Below, in pieces: positions 8,475 through 16,554 of a DNA stretch of 64,000 nt. The stretch spans positions 62,001 through 126,000 of the forward strand of contig NZ_JBFBOG010000001.1 in assembly GCF_040686855.1 (NCBI RefSeq), written 5' to 3'. The notes under the pieces were generated by a model, which was not told the origin of the DNA, made no database searches, and saw only the letters and a program-made list of their open reading frames with translations. Source of the stretch: Leifsonia sp040686855 (GTDB lineage: Bacteria; Actinomycetota; Actinomycetes; Actinomycetales; Microbacteriaceae). Made by a program: the position numbers and the translations under genes. Position 1 is the first letter of the stretch, and each line of letters begins with the position of its first letter.

Positions 8475-9080
8475 CTAGCCCTGCGGCTTGTCGTTCGGTG
8501 TGTCCGTCGTCGACGCCTCCCCGGCGTCCACGTCGTCGGCCTCGGCGGCCGCCTCGTCGTCCTCGTCGCGCGTGCGCCGGCCGTCCAGCCCGATCCCGCG
8601 GAGGGTCAGGATGAGGAACAGCACCATGCTCGACACGATCGCGACGTCGGCGAGGTTGAAGATCGCCGGCAGGAGCGGGATCTGCAGGAAGTCGACAACA
8701 TGGCCGACGCCGAAGCCCGGCTCACGGAACAGCCGGTCGGTCAGATTGCCGAGCAGGCCGCCGAGCAGGAGCCCGAACAGGACAGCCCAGGCCGTCGACC
8801 GGATCCGCGGCGCGTACCAGATGACGAAGCCGAGCACACCGACCCCGACGATGGAGAAGATCCACGTGGACCCGCTGCCGATCGAGAAGGCCGCTCCCGC
8901 GTTCTTGACGAAGTGGAACTGGAGGAGCTGACCCAGGACCTCGACCTGCTGGCCCTCGAAGAGGTTCGACACGACCAGGACCTTGGCGATCTGGTCGATG
9001 AGGTACACGCAGAGCGCGACCACCGCCAGGACCGCCAAGGCCCTGATGCTGACCTTGGGCCGGGAGGGACTAGCCTCCAA
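8475..9080 (-). CDS. lspA: Lipoprotein signal peptidase (signal peptidase II)
   Basis: Membrane aspartyl protease that removes signal peptides from prolipoproteins after lipid attachment. It has four predicted membrane segments (about 13-33, 70-90, 97-113 and 138-161). The family signature includes GNLTDRLF (111-118), GHVVDF with catalytic Asp130, and FNLADV with catalytic Asp145. The last 35 residues form an acidic cytoplasmic tail (DDEAAAEADDVDAGEAS) not needed for catalysis and common in actinobacteria. The only upstream start that includes the whole first helix is TTG at 9080, which overlaps the divIVA stop by 11 nt, so the start is less certain than the gene. Confidence 0.95.
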   Translation of the reverse strand: MEASPSRPKVSIRALAVLAVVALCVYLIDQIAKVLVVSNLFEGQQVEVLGQLLQFHFVKNAGAAFSIGSGSTWIFSIVGVGVLGFVIWYAPRIRSTAWAVLFGLLLGGLLGNLTDRLFREPGFGVGHVVDFLQIPLLPAIFNLADVAIVSSMVLFLILTLRGIGLDGRRTRDEDDEAAAEADDVDAGEASTTDTPNDKPQG

Positions 9081-9894
9081 AGCCGGGGAAGGTCGAGGTC
9101 TGGCCCGAGTTGCCGGAGTCGTCCGAGCCGCTGGCCGAGACCGGGGCCGGCACGCCGCCGCCGGCGCTCACGGGAGCAGCGGAGCGCGCGCCCGCGTTCT
9201 GGCCGCTGCCCTGGACGGGCGCGTCGAGGTCGCGGAGCTGGCTCTCGATGTACGACTTCAGGCCCTTGCGATAGTCGCGCTCGAACGAGCGGAGCTCGTC
9301 GATGCGGCGCTCGAGGCCGGTGCGCTCCTGGTCGAGTGCGCTGATCTGAGCGCGCTGCTTCGACTCCGCCTCGGCGACGATGCGGGCGGCGGTGGCGTGA
9401 CCCTCGGCGATGAGCTGGTCGCGCTTCTCGACGCCCTCGCGCACGTGCTCCTCGTGCAGGCGGCGGGCCAGCTGGAGGAGGTTGTTGGTGGCGTTGGGGT
9501 CGTTCGCGTCGTCGGCCGGAGCCTGGTAGGCAGGGGCGGCCTGCTGCGACTGCTCCGCCTGCTGCTTGGCCTGTGCGGCCTCCTGCTGGGCCTGGGCGAG
9601 GCGCTGCTTCAGCTCCTCGTTCTCGCGCTGGAGGCGCTCGGCCTCGGCGTTGTCGGCCGGTGCGGACGCCGCGGCCGGGGCTGCGCCGCCCTGGCCCGCG
9701 CTGCGCTGCAGCTCGGCGATGCGCGAGTCGGCGGCGACGAGGCGCTGCTTCAGCTCCTCGTTCTCCTGGTTCAGGCGACGCAGCTCGACGACGACCTCGT
9801 CGAGGAAGTCGTCGACCTCGTCCTGGTCGTAGCCCTCGCGGAACTTCGTCGGCTGGAACCGCTTGTTGACTACATCTTCCGGAGTCAGCGCCAT
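9070..9894 (-). CDS. divIVA: Polar growth/cell-division protein DivIVA (Wag31)
   Basis: Coiled-coil scaffold that marks curved membrane at poles and septa and directs peptidoglycan synthesis there in actinobacteria. The protein is 274 aa. The N-terminal lipid-binding module is almost canonical (LTPEDVVNKRFQPTKFREGYD, then QDEVDDFLDEVVVELRRL). Two coiled-coil blocks rich in NEELKQRL follow, separated by a Gln/Ala-rich linker (about 70-135). A second helical domain lies around 140-215 and the tail is Gly/Ser/Pro-rich and disordered. Start ATG 9894 is preceded by AAGGTGG. A 145 bp gap separates it from yggT, in which I see no further gene and no clear promoter. Its position after sepF-yggT is usual for actinobacteria. 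Confidence 0.96.
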   Translation of the reverse strand: MALTPEDVVNKRFQPTKFREGYDQDEVDDFLDEVVVELRRLNQENEELKQRLVAADSRIAELQRSAGQGGAAPAAASAPADNAEAERLQRENEELKQRLAQAQQEAAQAKQQAEQSQQAAPAYQAPADDANDPNATNNLLQLARRLHEEHVREGVEKRDQLIAEGHATAARIVAEAESKQRAQISALDQERTGLERRIDELRSFERDYRKGLKSYIESQLRDLDAPVQGSGQNAGARSAAPVSAGGGVPAPVSASGSDDSGNSGQTSTFPGFGG

Positions 9895-10039
9895 GGCAAG
9901 CCACCTTCGATCGTGAATTGGTACGGGATCGCGTTACCCAACGCTAGCAAAACGGGCGTCGGTCGCGCACTTCACCGCACGGTCTCAGCGCGGCTCGTCC
10001 ACGATACAACGGGGCTCGCCGCGGAAACGGGAACGACGC

Positions 10040-10336
10040 TCAGCGGAATCCCAGCGTGACGTACAAGCCGATGATGACGACCAGCATGGTGAGGCTCCAG
10101 CCGAAGTCGATCGCGATCGGGCCCATGGACAGGCGCGGGATGATGCGCCGGAAGAAGCGGATGGGCGGGTCGGTCACCACGTACGTCGACTCGGCGAGCA
10201 CCAGGCCGAAGCCGCGTGGACGCCACTGCCGGGCGAACACGCGCACGAGGTCCAGGACGAAGCGCGCCCACAGGACGAAGAAGTAGATGAGCAGCGCGTA
10301 ATAGAGGACAGTCGCGATGAGCGAGACGACGAACAC
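10040..10336 (-). CDS. YggT family membrane protein
   Basis: A 98-aa integral membrane protein of the YggT/YlmG family. It has two hydrophobic segments (about 3-30 and 77-96), with the conserved central stretch VTDPPIRFFRRIIP between them. Relatives have been linked to division and nucleoid organisation, and the gene is usually next to sepF. GTG 10336 is the only start that includes the whole first helix. GGGAGG abuts it directly, too close to act as a ribosome site, but a CATACT box ends 6 nt upstream, so initiation may be leaderless. A strong terminator lies between this gene and sepF, which supports a separate promoter. Confidence 0.88.
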   Translation of the reverse strand: MFVVSLIATVLYYALLIYFFVLWARFVLDLVRVFARQWRPRGFGLVLAESTYVVTDPPIRFFRRIIPRLSMGPIAIDFGWSLTMLVVIIGLYVTLGFR

Positions 10337-10342
10337 CCTCCC

Positions 10343-10348
10343 AGTATG
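10343..10348 (-). promoter_or_regulatory. Putative -10 box of leaderless yggT
   Basis: CATACT on the minus strand ends six bases before the GTG of yggT. It would provide transcription after the upstream sepF terminator. The first base deviates from the TANNNT pattern, so it is weaker than the other leaderless boxes here. Confidence 0.4.
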
Positions 10349-10351
10349 GAC

Positions 10352-10393
10352 GAAAGCGCACCGGCTCCCCTGGGAGGTAGCCGGTGCGCTTTC
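10352..10393 (-). terminator. Intrinsic-type terminator downstream of sepF
   Basis: A perfect 15-bp inverted repeat, GAAAGCGCACCGGCT (10352-10366) and its complement (10379-10393), with a 12-nt loop. It begins 27 bases after the sepF stop. The U-tract is poor, but the stem is by far the strongest in this stretch and should end most dcw transcription here. Confidence 0.7.
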
Positions 10394-10419
10394 GAGCGTC
10401 GTGCGTGCCGCGTCGACCG

Positions 10420-10947
10420 TCAGGCCTGGGCGAAGAAGGAGGCGTCGACCTCGGCGTCCTGCCCGCCGTGCTCGCCGGAGACGACGACGTGGCTGGGCGA
10501 GAGGAGGAAGACCTTGGGGGTGACCCGCTCGATCTTGCCGTAGAGGCCCTGCGAGAGGCCGCTGGCGAAGTCGATGAGGCGGCGGGCGTCGCCCTCGCTC
10601 ATCTGCGAGAGGTTGATGATGACCGGGATCCCCTCCCGGAACGACTCGGCGATCGCCTGGGCGTCGCGGTACTGGCGGGGGTGGACCGTGAGGATCTCGT
10701 TCATTTCCTGTACCGATGCATTCCGTGCGGTTTTCGACGTGCGCAGCGGCGTGACCGGAGCGCGGCCGGCCGCGGGAGCGACCGGAGCGGGGTGTGGGAC
10801 GGCCTGGACCGGCGACGCGGCCGGCGTGCGCTCGGGGGCTTCGCGGCGGGGCTGGTGCTGAGCCTGCTCCTGCGGCTGGTCCTCGAACTCCAGCTCCTCG
10901 TCGGCGAGGCCCAGGTAGACCATCGTCTTCTTCAGCGGGTTGGCCAT
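10420..10947 (-). CDS. sepF: Cell division protein SepF
   Basis: Membrane-binding partner of FtsZ that anchors and bundles the Z-ring in bacteria without FtsA. It is 175 aa from ATG 10947, chosen because an ideal GGAGGA lies 5 nt upstream; an in-frame start 18 bases further up lacks this. The N-terminus MANPLKKTMVYLGLA is the conserved amphipathic membrane anchor. An acidic, Gln/Pro-rich linker follows (about 18-75). The SepF fold occupies about 80-165 (VHPRQYRDAQAIAESFREG, ARRLIDFASGLSQGLYG, KVFLLSP). It follows yggS by 38 bp. The FtsZ C-terminal peptide it would bind is intact in this genome. Confidence 0.97.
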   Translation of the reverse strand: MANPLKKTMVYLGLADEELEFEDQPQEQAQHQPRREAPERTPAASPVQAVPHPAPVAPAAGRAPVTPLRTSKTARNASVQEMNEILTVHPRQYRDAQAIAESFREGIPVIINLSQMSEGDARRLIDFASGLSQGLYGKIERVTPKVFLLSPSHVVVSGEHGGQDAEVDASFFAQA

Positions 10948-10985
10948 GGCTTCCTCCGTAGGCACGTCGAACTCTTGCTTCGAGA

Positions 10986-11687
10986 TTAACGAAGCTGCGG
11001 ACGATTCCCGGTAATGGCGGTCCCGATGCGAAGGTGTGTCGCGCCTGCGGCGATCGCCTCGCGGTAGTCCTGCGACATCCCGGCGGAGATCGCGGAGGCG
11101 TCCGGGGCGAGCGCGCGGACGCGCTCGGAGGCTGCGCGCACCCGTTCGAAGGCGCGGGCGGGCTCCTCGCCGAGCGGGGCGACGGCCATCACGCCGAGGA
11201 GCCGCAGCCCGGGGGTGGCGAGCACGTGCTCGACCAGCGGCTCGAGGTCGCGGTCGGCGACGCCTCCGCGTGCCGGATCGTCGGTCAGGTTGAGCTGCAC
11301 GAACGCGTCGACGGTCGACTCGTCGGAGGCCAGCGCGTCCACCAGGGACACGCGGTCGACCGAGTGGATGACCGAGGCGTACCGCCGCGCCTGACGCGCC
11401 TTCTTGCTCTGCAGCTGACCCACGAAGTGCCAGGTCAGGTCGAGGTCGGCGAGCTCCGCCGCCTTCTCCTGCGCCTCCTGGTGGCGGTTCTCCCCCACGT
11501 CATGCACGCCCAGCGCATGCAGGTCGCGCACGAGCGACGCCGGGTGGAACTTGGTCACGACGATCGTCGTCAGCTCCTCGGGCGAACGGCCCGCGGCCCG
11601 GGCGGCGTCGGAGACGCCCTCCCGGACCGCGGCGAGCCGGTCGGCCAGCCCGTTACTTGAGGAAGTCGGGGATGTCGAGGTCGTCAT
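10986..11687 (-). CDS. YggS family pyridoxal phosphate homeostasis protein
   Basis: Single-domain PLP-binding protein of the YggS/PROSC family, which buffers PLP and affects amino-acid metabolism; no enzymatic activity is established for the family. The 233 residues fit a fold-type III barrel. The PLP lysine lies in VVTKFHP (about residue 45). GENRHQEAQEK and WHFVGQLQSKKA follow, and the C-terminal phosphate-binding stretch ends THLRIGTAITGNR. The proposed ATG lies 35 bp inside the end of ftsZ in another frame; no better start gives a complete N-terminus. The pgeF/ylmD gene often found between ftsZ and yggS is absent here. Confidence 0.92.
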   Translation of the reverse strand: MTTSTSPTSSSNGLADRLAAVREGVSDAARAAGRSPEELTTIVVTKFHPASLVRDLHALGVHDVGENRHQEAQEKAAELADLDLTWHFVGQLQSKKARQARRYASVIHSVDRVSLVDALASDESTVDAFVQLNLTDDPARGGVADRDLEPLVEHVLATPGLRLLGVMAVAPLGEEPARAFERVRAASERVRALAPDASAISAGMSQDYREAIAAGATHLRIGTAITGNRPQLR

Positions 11688-12831
11688 TCTCGTCGTCGAA
11701 CGCCGGGTCCTTCTGCGGGGCGGCCTCGGCGACCGGCTGCTCGCCGGTCTGCCAGGCCGAGGTCTCGGGAGCCGGGATCTCGCCCGCCTCCACCTCGGCG
11801 GAGGACTGCACCTGGGACTGCTCGGAGCCGGCCTCCACGAAGCTGGCGCGGCGTGCGTCCACCGCGGCCGGGCGCGCGTTCGGCTCGCCGCCGTCGAAGC
11901 CCGCCGCGATGACGGTCACGCGCACCTCGTCGCCGAGGGTGTCGTCGATGACCGCACCGAAGATGATGTTCGCCTCCGGGTGCACCGCCTCCTGGACCAG
12001 CCGCGCGGCGTCGTTGATCTCGAAGATGCCGAGGTTCGATCCACCCTGGATGGAGAGCAGCACGCCGTGGGCGCCGTCGATGGAGGCCTCCAGCAGCGGC
12101 GACGCGACCGCGAGCTCCGCGGCCTTGATCGCCCGGTCGGCGCCGCGCGAGGACCCGATGCCCATGAGCGCGGAGCCAGCGCCCTGCATGACCGACTTGA
12201 CGTCGGCGAAGTCGAGGTTGATGAGGCCCGGTGTGGTGATGAGGTCGGTGATGCCCTGGACACCGGCGAGGAGCACCTGGTCGGCGGTGGAGAACGCCTC
12301 GAGCATGCTGATGCCGCGGTCGCTGATCTCCAACAGCCGGTCGTTCGGCACGACGATGAGGGTGTCGACCTCTTCCTTCAGGCGCTGGACGCCCGCCTCG
12401 GCCTGCTGCTGGCGGCGCTTGCCCTCGAAGGAGAACGGCTTGGTGACGACACCGATGGTCAGCGCGCCGATCGACTTCGCGATGCGCGCGACGACCGGGG
12501 CGCCGCCGGTGCCGGTGCCGCCGCCCTCGCCCGCTGTGACGAAGACCATGTCGGCGCCGGCCAGCGCCTCCTCGATCTCCTCCGCGTGGTCCTCGGCGGC
12601 GCGGCGGCCGACCTCGGGGTCGGCGCCGGCGCCGAGACCGCGGGTGATCTCACGGCCGACATCGAGCTTGACGTCGGCGTCGCTCATGAGCAGCGCCTGC
12701 GCGTCGGTGTTGATGGCGATGAACTCGACGCCGCGGAGGCCGAGCTCGATCATGCGGTTGACGGCGTTGACGCCGCCTCCGCCGATGCCGACGACCTTGA
12801 TCACGGCGAGGTAGTTCTGGTTTGCTGTCAC
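11653..12831 (-). CDS. ftsZ: Cell division GTPase FtsZ
   Basis: Tubulin homologue that forms the Z-ring and recruits the division machinery. The protein is 392 aa. The nucleotide-binding domain carries GIGGGGVNAVNRM near the front and the tubulin signature GGGTGTG at 103-109. The synergy-loop region NLDFADVKSVM carries the catalytic aspartate. A flexible acidic linker (about 320-375) leads to the conserved C-terminal peptide DDLDIPDFLK that binds SepF and FtsW. The start is GTG 12831, with GGAGG 6 nt upstream. A 145 bp gap to ftsQ contains a 17-bp palindrome and is the likely site of ftsZ-specific control. The gene end overlaps yggS by 35 bp. Confidence 0.98.
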   Translation of the reverse strand: MTANQNYLAVIKVVGIGGGGVNAVNRMIELGLRGVEFIAINTDAQALLMSDADVKLDVGREITRGLGAGADPEVGRRAAEDHAEEIEEALAGADMVFVTAGEGGGTGTGGAPVVARIAKSIGALTIGVVTKPFSFEGKRRQQQAEAGVQRLKEEVDTLIVVPNDRLLEISDRGISMLEAFSTADQVLLAGVQGITDLITTPGLINLDFADVKSVMQGAGSALMGIGSSRGADRAIKAAELAVASPLLEASIDGAHGVLLSIQGGSNLGIFEINDAARLVQEAVHPEANIIFGAVIDDTLGDEVRVTVIAAGFDGGEPNARPAAVDARRASFVEAGSEQSQVQSSAEVEAGEIPAPETSAWQTGEQPVAEAAPQKDPAFDDENDDLDIPDFLK

Positions 12832-12851
12832 GTCCGGCCTCCACGGGAACG

Positions 12852-12868
12852 TTCAACTTCAAGTTGAA
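12852..12868. promoter_or_regulatory. 17-bp palindrome upstream of ftsZ (candidate operator)
   Basis: TTCAACTT-C-AAGTTGAA is a perfect 8+1+8 inverted repeat, 21 bp before the ftsZ GTG and overlapped by a second perfect dyad (CTTCAA-G-TTGAAG, 12857-12869). It lies in an AT-rich pocket of a GC-rich region. FtsR, a MerR-type activator of ftsZ in corynebacteria, is encoded at 47852-48544 and is a candidate ligand, but the FtsR motif cannot be confirmed here. Confidence 0.5.
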
Positions 12869-12976
12869 GCTTAAAGTCTTGCTGAGTATGCAATTCTTGA
12901 TCCGACGTTAGGTGCGCCGGGCCCCCGCCCGCGGAACCCCGCGCGCGTGTCGGGAAAAGTCGCCGTCATCGCGCGG

Positions 12977-13963
12977 TCAACCCGTCGTGACGCTGTGGGG
13001 GGACGACACGTCGTAGCGGCCGGCGTCGGGGGCGCTCTTCAGCAGCGCGGCGAGGTCCGCCGCCTTCAGCGACGAGTCCTCCGCGCTCCCCCAGACCACT
13101 GTCGCACCGCCGCCGCGCAGGGTGAAGCTCACGTCGTCCTTCGTCTTCGCCGCGATGGTGTCGACCTGGGCGAGGACGTCGGCGGGCAGCGCGCTGAGCA
13201 CGCCTGCGGCGGCCGCGAAGCCCGAGTCCGCATCCACGTCGGCCGCTCCCCCGCTGGCCGCGATGAGCGGGTAGCCGTCCGGGCGCTTCTCGCTGCTCGC
13301 GATGGGCACCTTGGCCGCGTCCACCAGGGTGAACGCGGTACCGCGCTGGATGACGCCGACCGGCTGGCGCTCGACCACCCGCACCACGATCGAGTCCGGC
13401 GGATGGCTCTCGACCGTGTAGCTGCGGATGAGCGGGAACGCGGCGAGGTCCGCCGAGATGGACGCCTGGTCGAGCAGCGGCAACGGCGTGCCGAGCTGAT
13501 CCGAGAGCTTCTTCTCGACGGTCGCCGCGTCCAGCCGCGAGGTCCCGCTGACCTGGATGTGCTTGAGCGCGAGCAGCGGCGAGTACGCGACGATCGTCAC
13601 GGCGAGCACCAGCGCGACGACGACGCCGGCCGCCGCCAGCCAGGCGTAGCGGCGGCGGCGCGAGCGCTTGGTGAACCGGCGCACCTCTCCGCGCTCCAGC
13701 CGCTTGCGCTCGCGGCGCGCGGCGCGGAGGGCCTTGTCGATCTCGCGGTTGCTGGGCAGACGCGAGTACGGCGACGCTTCGGTCTCCCGCGGTGGAGTCG
13801 GCCGCTCGGCGGTGTGGTCGGCGGTCAGGATGGGGACCGGCTCGGTCACCGTGCCGACGGATCCGCGCGTCTCTGCGCGGCTCGACTCGGCGTCGGCGTC
13901 CTGCGGGCGCGCCGGAGCAGCCGCCGGGGCGGCCGACCGATCGAAACCCTGGGGACGCTTCAC
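12977..13963 (-). CDS. ftsQ: Cell division protein FtsQ (DivIB)
   Basis: Single-pass membrane protein that links early and late divisome components. It is 328 aa. A long basic/proline-rich cytoplasmic N-terminus (1-115) ends in RRRR just before a membrane segment (about 119-140, YAWLAAAGVVVALVLAVTIV). A POTRA domain follows (LLALKHIQVSGTSRLDAATVEKKL) and then the FtsQ domain with VVRVVERQPVGVIQRG. Start GTG 13963 is 7 bp after the murC stop. It precedes ftsZ and is probably cotranscribed with murC. Confidence 0.95.
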   Translation of the reverse strand: MKRPQGFDRSAAPAAAPARPQDADAESSRAETRGSVGTVTEPVPILTADHTAERPTPPRETEASPYSRLPSNREIDKALRAARRERKRLERGEVRRFTKRSRRRRYAWLAAAGVVVALVLAVTIVAYSPLLALKHIQVSGTSRLDAATVEKKLSDQLGTPLPLLDQASISADLAAFPLIRSYTVESHPPDSIVVRVVERQPVGVIQRGTAFTLVDAAKVPIASSEKRPDGYPLIAASGGAADVDADSGFAAAAGVLSALPADVLAQVDTIAAKTKDDVSFTLRGGGATVVWGSAEDSSLKAADLAALLKSAPDAGRYDVSSPHSVTTG

Positions 13964-13970
13964 GCGGTGG

Positions 13971-15416
13971 TCACTCCGCGGTCGCCGCGGCGGCCGCGGC
14001 CGTCTCCGGGTGCTCGCGCTTCAGCGCATCCAGCAGCTGCGGCACGATCCGGTACACGTCGCCGCAGCCGAGGGTGATCACGTAGTCGCCCTCGCGCGCG
14101 ATCCGCGCCGTGTGGTCCGCGGCCTGCTGCCAGTCGGCGATGAAGGCGACGTGCTCGGGATGCTCGAAGCGGTCGGCCACCAGTGCGCCGGTGACACCGG
14201 GCTCCGGGTCCTCCCGCGCACCGTAGACGTCGAGCACGACGGTCTCGTCGGCGTACTGCTCGAGCGTTTCGGCGAACTCCTTCGCGAACAGGCGCGTGCG
14301 GCTGTACAGGTGCGGCTGGTGGACGGCGATGATCCGGCCGTCGCCGACGACCGTGCGCGCCGCGGAGAGGGCCGCAGCGACCTCGGTCGGGTGGTGCGCG
14401 TAGTCGTCGTAGACGCTGACGCCCCCGACTGTGCCGTGCAGCTCGAAGCGGCGCTCGGTGCCGCCGAACTCCGCGATCGCCGCGAGCGACGCCGCCGGGT
14501 CGAAGCCGAGCCCGGTCAGCACCGCGAAGGCGCCGCCGGCGTTGATGGCGTTGTGGCGACCGGGGACGCGCAGCTGCGCACTGTAGTCGACGCCCTGGTA
14601 GCGCAGCGTGAACGCGACGGGCCCATCCGTGACGATCGAGTGGACGCGGACCTCCGCGTCCTCGGCCTCGCCGAACGTGACGATCCGCTTGTCCGGAGCC
14701 TGCTCGCGGAGGCGGTCGGTGACGTGCACCGCGCCGGGGTCGTCCGAGGACACGACGACGAACTCGTCGGACTCGCGGGCGAAGGTCACGAAGGCGTCCT
14801 CGAACGCCTCCAGCGACCCGTAGTGATCGAGGTGGTCGGGGTCGACGTTGGTGATGAGGGCGACCGCGGTGTCGTACAGCAGGAATGAGCCGTCGGACTC
14901 GTCCGCCTCGACGACGAACAGCTCTCCGGTGCCGGTCTGCGAGCTCTTGCCGAGGGACGCGATCACGCCGCCGTTGACGAAGCTCGGGTCCTCGCCGAGT
15001 CCGAGCAGGCCGGTGATGATCATGCCGGTCGAGGTGGTCTTGCCGTGCGCGCCGGCGACGGCGACCAGGCGGGACCGGTTGATCAGCCAGGCGAGCGCCT
15101 GCGACCGGTGCAGCACCGGCAGGCCCTTCGAGAGCGCGAGCTGGTACTCGGGGTTGTCCTGCCACAGCGCGCCCGTGACGACGAGCGTGTCGGCGTCGCC
15201 GACGTTCGCGGCGTCGTGGCCGACCGCGATGGTGGCGCCCAGGCCCCGCAGGGTGTCGATGTTCGCCGAGTGCCGGACGTCGGATCCGGTGACGGTGTAG
15301 CCGGCCTCGAGGAACAGGCGGGCGATGCCGCTCATCCCCGAACCGCCGATGCCGACGAAGTGGAGCTTTCCGAGCTCCTCGGGGAGGGCGAGGGTCAGGT
15401 CGGGCTTGATCGTCAC
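13971..15416 (-). CDS. murC: UDP-N-acetylmuramate--L-alanine ligase
   Basis: Adds the first amino acid, L-alanine, to UDP-MurNAc. The protein is 481 aa, normal for MurC. The N-terminal Rossmann-like domain begins KLHFVGIGGSGMSGIARL. The central ATPase domain has the P-loop VAGAHGKTTSTGMI, the acidic EADESDGSF and TNVDPDHLDHYG. The C-terminal domain has YDDYAHHPTEVAAAL and VHQPHLYSRTR. GTG 15416 is the only start that places the UDP-binding glycine loop about 15 residues in. It follows murG after 67 bp, a gap that contains an AT-rich stretch and may hold a promoter. Confidence 0.98.
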   Translation of the reverse strand: MTIKPDLTLALPEELGKLHFVGIGGSGMSGIARLFLEAGYTVTGSDVRHSANIDTLRGLGATIAVGHDAANVGDADTLVVTGALWQDNPEYQLALSKGLPVLHRSQALAWLINRSRLVAVAGAHGKTTSTGMIITGLLGLGEDPSFVNGGVIASLGKSSQTGTGELFVVEADESDGSFLLYDTAVALITNVDPDHLDHYGSLEAFEDAFVTFARESDEFVVVSSDDPGAVHVTDRLREQAPDKRIVTFGEAEDAEVRVHSIVTDGPVAFTLRYQGVDYSAQLRVPGRHNAINAGGAFAVLTGLGFDPAASLAAIAEFGGTERRFELHGTVGGVSVYDDYAHHPTEVAAALSAARTVVGDGRIIAVHQPHLYSRTRLFAKEFAETLEQYADETVVLDVYGAREDPEPGVTGALVADRFEHPEHVAFIADWQQAADHTARIAREGDYVITLGCGDVYRIVPQLLDALKREHPETAAAAAATAE

Positions 15417-15483
15417 GGGTGCAGCTTTCGGTTACGCGAGAAGGTCTCCATTACCTCTCTAGGCTACGCGGAGAAGGTGCGGA

Positions 15484-16554
15484 TCAGCCGAGGGCGCTCC
15501 GGATGAGGGCCACCATGCGGTCGGACCCGTCGCGCACGCCGGCGGAGGCGGCACGCCGTCCCATCTCGGACGCGCGGTCCCGGTCCGCCAGCAGGGGCAG
15601 CAGCTGCGCGTCCACCCAGGGCGGCTGGAACTCCGCGTCGTCGACGAGCAGGCCGCCGCCCTCCCGGATCACGCCGGCCGCGTTGTAGCGCTGCTCGCCG
15701 TTGCCGATCGGGAACGGCACGTACACCGCGGGGATGCCGAGCGCGGCGAACTCGCTGACCGTCGCCGCGCCCGCACGGGCCACCGCGAAGTCGGCGATCG
15801 CCAGGGCGAGGTCCATCCGGTCGCAGTACTCGAGCAGGCGGTAGCCGTCCACACCCGGGTCGGTCAGCTCGCCGCGGCCGCCCTGGATGTGGAGCACCTG
15901 CCATCCGGCCGCGGTCAGCTCGGTCGCGCGCGCGACGATCGTCTGGTTGATCCGGCGGGCGCCGAGGGATCCGCCGGTCACCAGCAGGGTGGGGCGGTCG
16001 GGCGACAGCCCGAACTCGGCGGCCGCCTCGGGGCGCGCGGCCGCGCGGTCCAGTTGCTCGATCTCGACGCGCAGCGGCATCCCGACGAAGGTCGCATGCG
16101 GCAGCGGTGTGCCCTCGAAGGCGACGCCCACCCACGGCGTGTAGCGGGCGCCGAGGCGGTTCGCCAGGCCGGGTCGTGCGTTGGCCTCGTGCAGCACGAG
16201 CGGCACGCCTGCCTTGCGCGCGGCGGAGTACGCGGGGGCGGCGGCGTACCCGCCGAAGCCCACGACCGCGTCGATCCCCCGGGCGGCGATCAGGTCGCGC
16301 ACGGTTCGGATGCTGCGCCGGTACTCCCCCGGGAACCGCAGAGCGGCCGCGTTCGGGCGCCGCGGGAACGGCAGCTTCGGGATGGTGGCCAGCTCGTAGC
16401 CGCGCTGCGGGACGAGCCGTGCCTCCAGCCCCTCCGCGGTGCCGAGCACCAGGACCTCGGCATCGGGTTCGTCACGGCGCAGGCGGTCGGCGACGGCGAG
16501 CAGCGGGTTGACGTGGCCGGCGGTGCCACCGCCGGCGAGGAGATAGCGGGTCAC
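15484..16554 (-). CDS. murG: UDP-GlcNAc:lipid I N-acetylglucosaminyltransferase
   Basis: Glycosyltransferase on the inner membrane face that converts lipid I to lipid II. It is 356 aa, GT28/GT-B fold. The N-terminal glycine loop LAGGGTAGHVNPLLAVAD binds the acceptor pyrophosphate. VVGFGGYAAAPAYSAA and LHEANARPGLANR follow. The C-terminal donor-binding domain has VTGGSLGARRINQ and ARAGAATVSEFAALGIPAVYVPFP. Start GTG 16554 overlaps the ftsW stop by 4 nt (GTGA), so the two are coupled. Confidence 0.98.
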   Translation of the reverse strand: MTRYLLAGGGTAGHVNPLLAVADRLRRDEPDAEVLVLGTAEGLEARLVPQRGYELATIPKLPFPRRPNAAALRFPGEYRRSIRTVRDLIAARGIDAVVGFGGYAAAPAYSAARKAGVPLVLHEANARPGLANRLGARYTPWVGVAFEGTPLPHATFVGMPLRVEIEQLDRAAARPEAAAEFGLSPDRPTLLVTGGSLGARRINQTIVARATELTAAGWQVLHIQGGRGELTDPGVDGYRLLEYCDRMDLALAIADFAVARAGAATVSEFAALGIPAVYVPFPIGNGEQRYNAAGVIREGGGLLVDDAEFQPPWVDAQLLPLLADRDRASEMGRRAASAGVRDGSDRMVALIRSALG

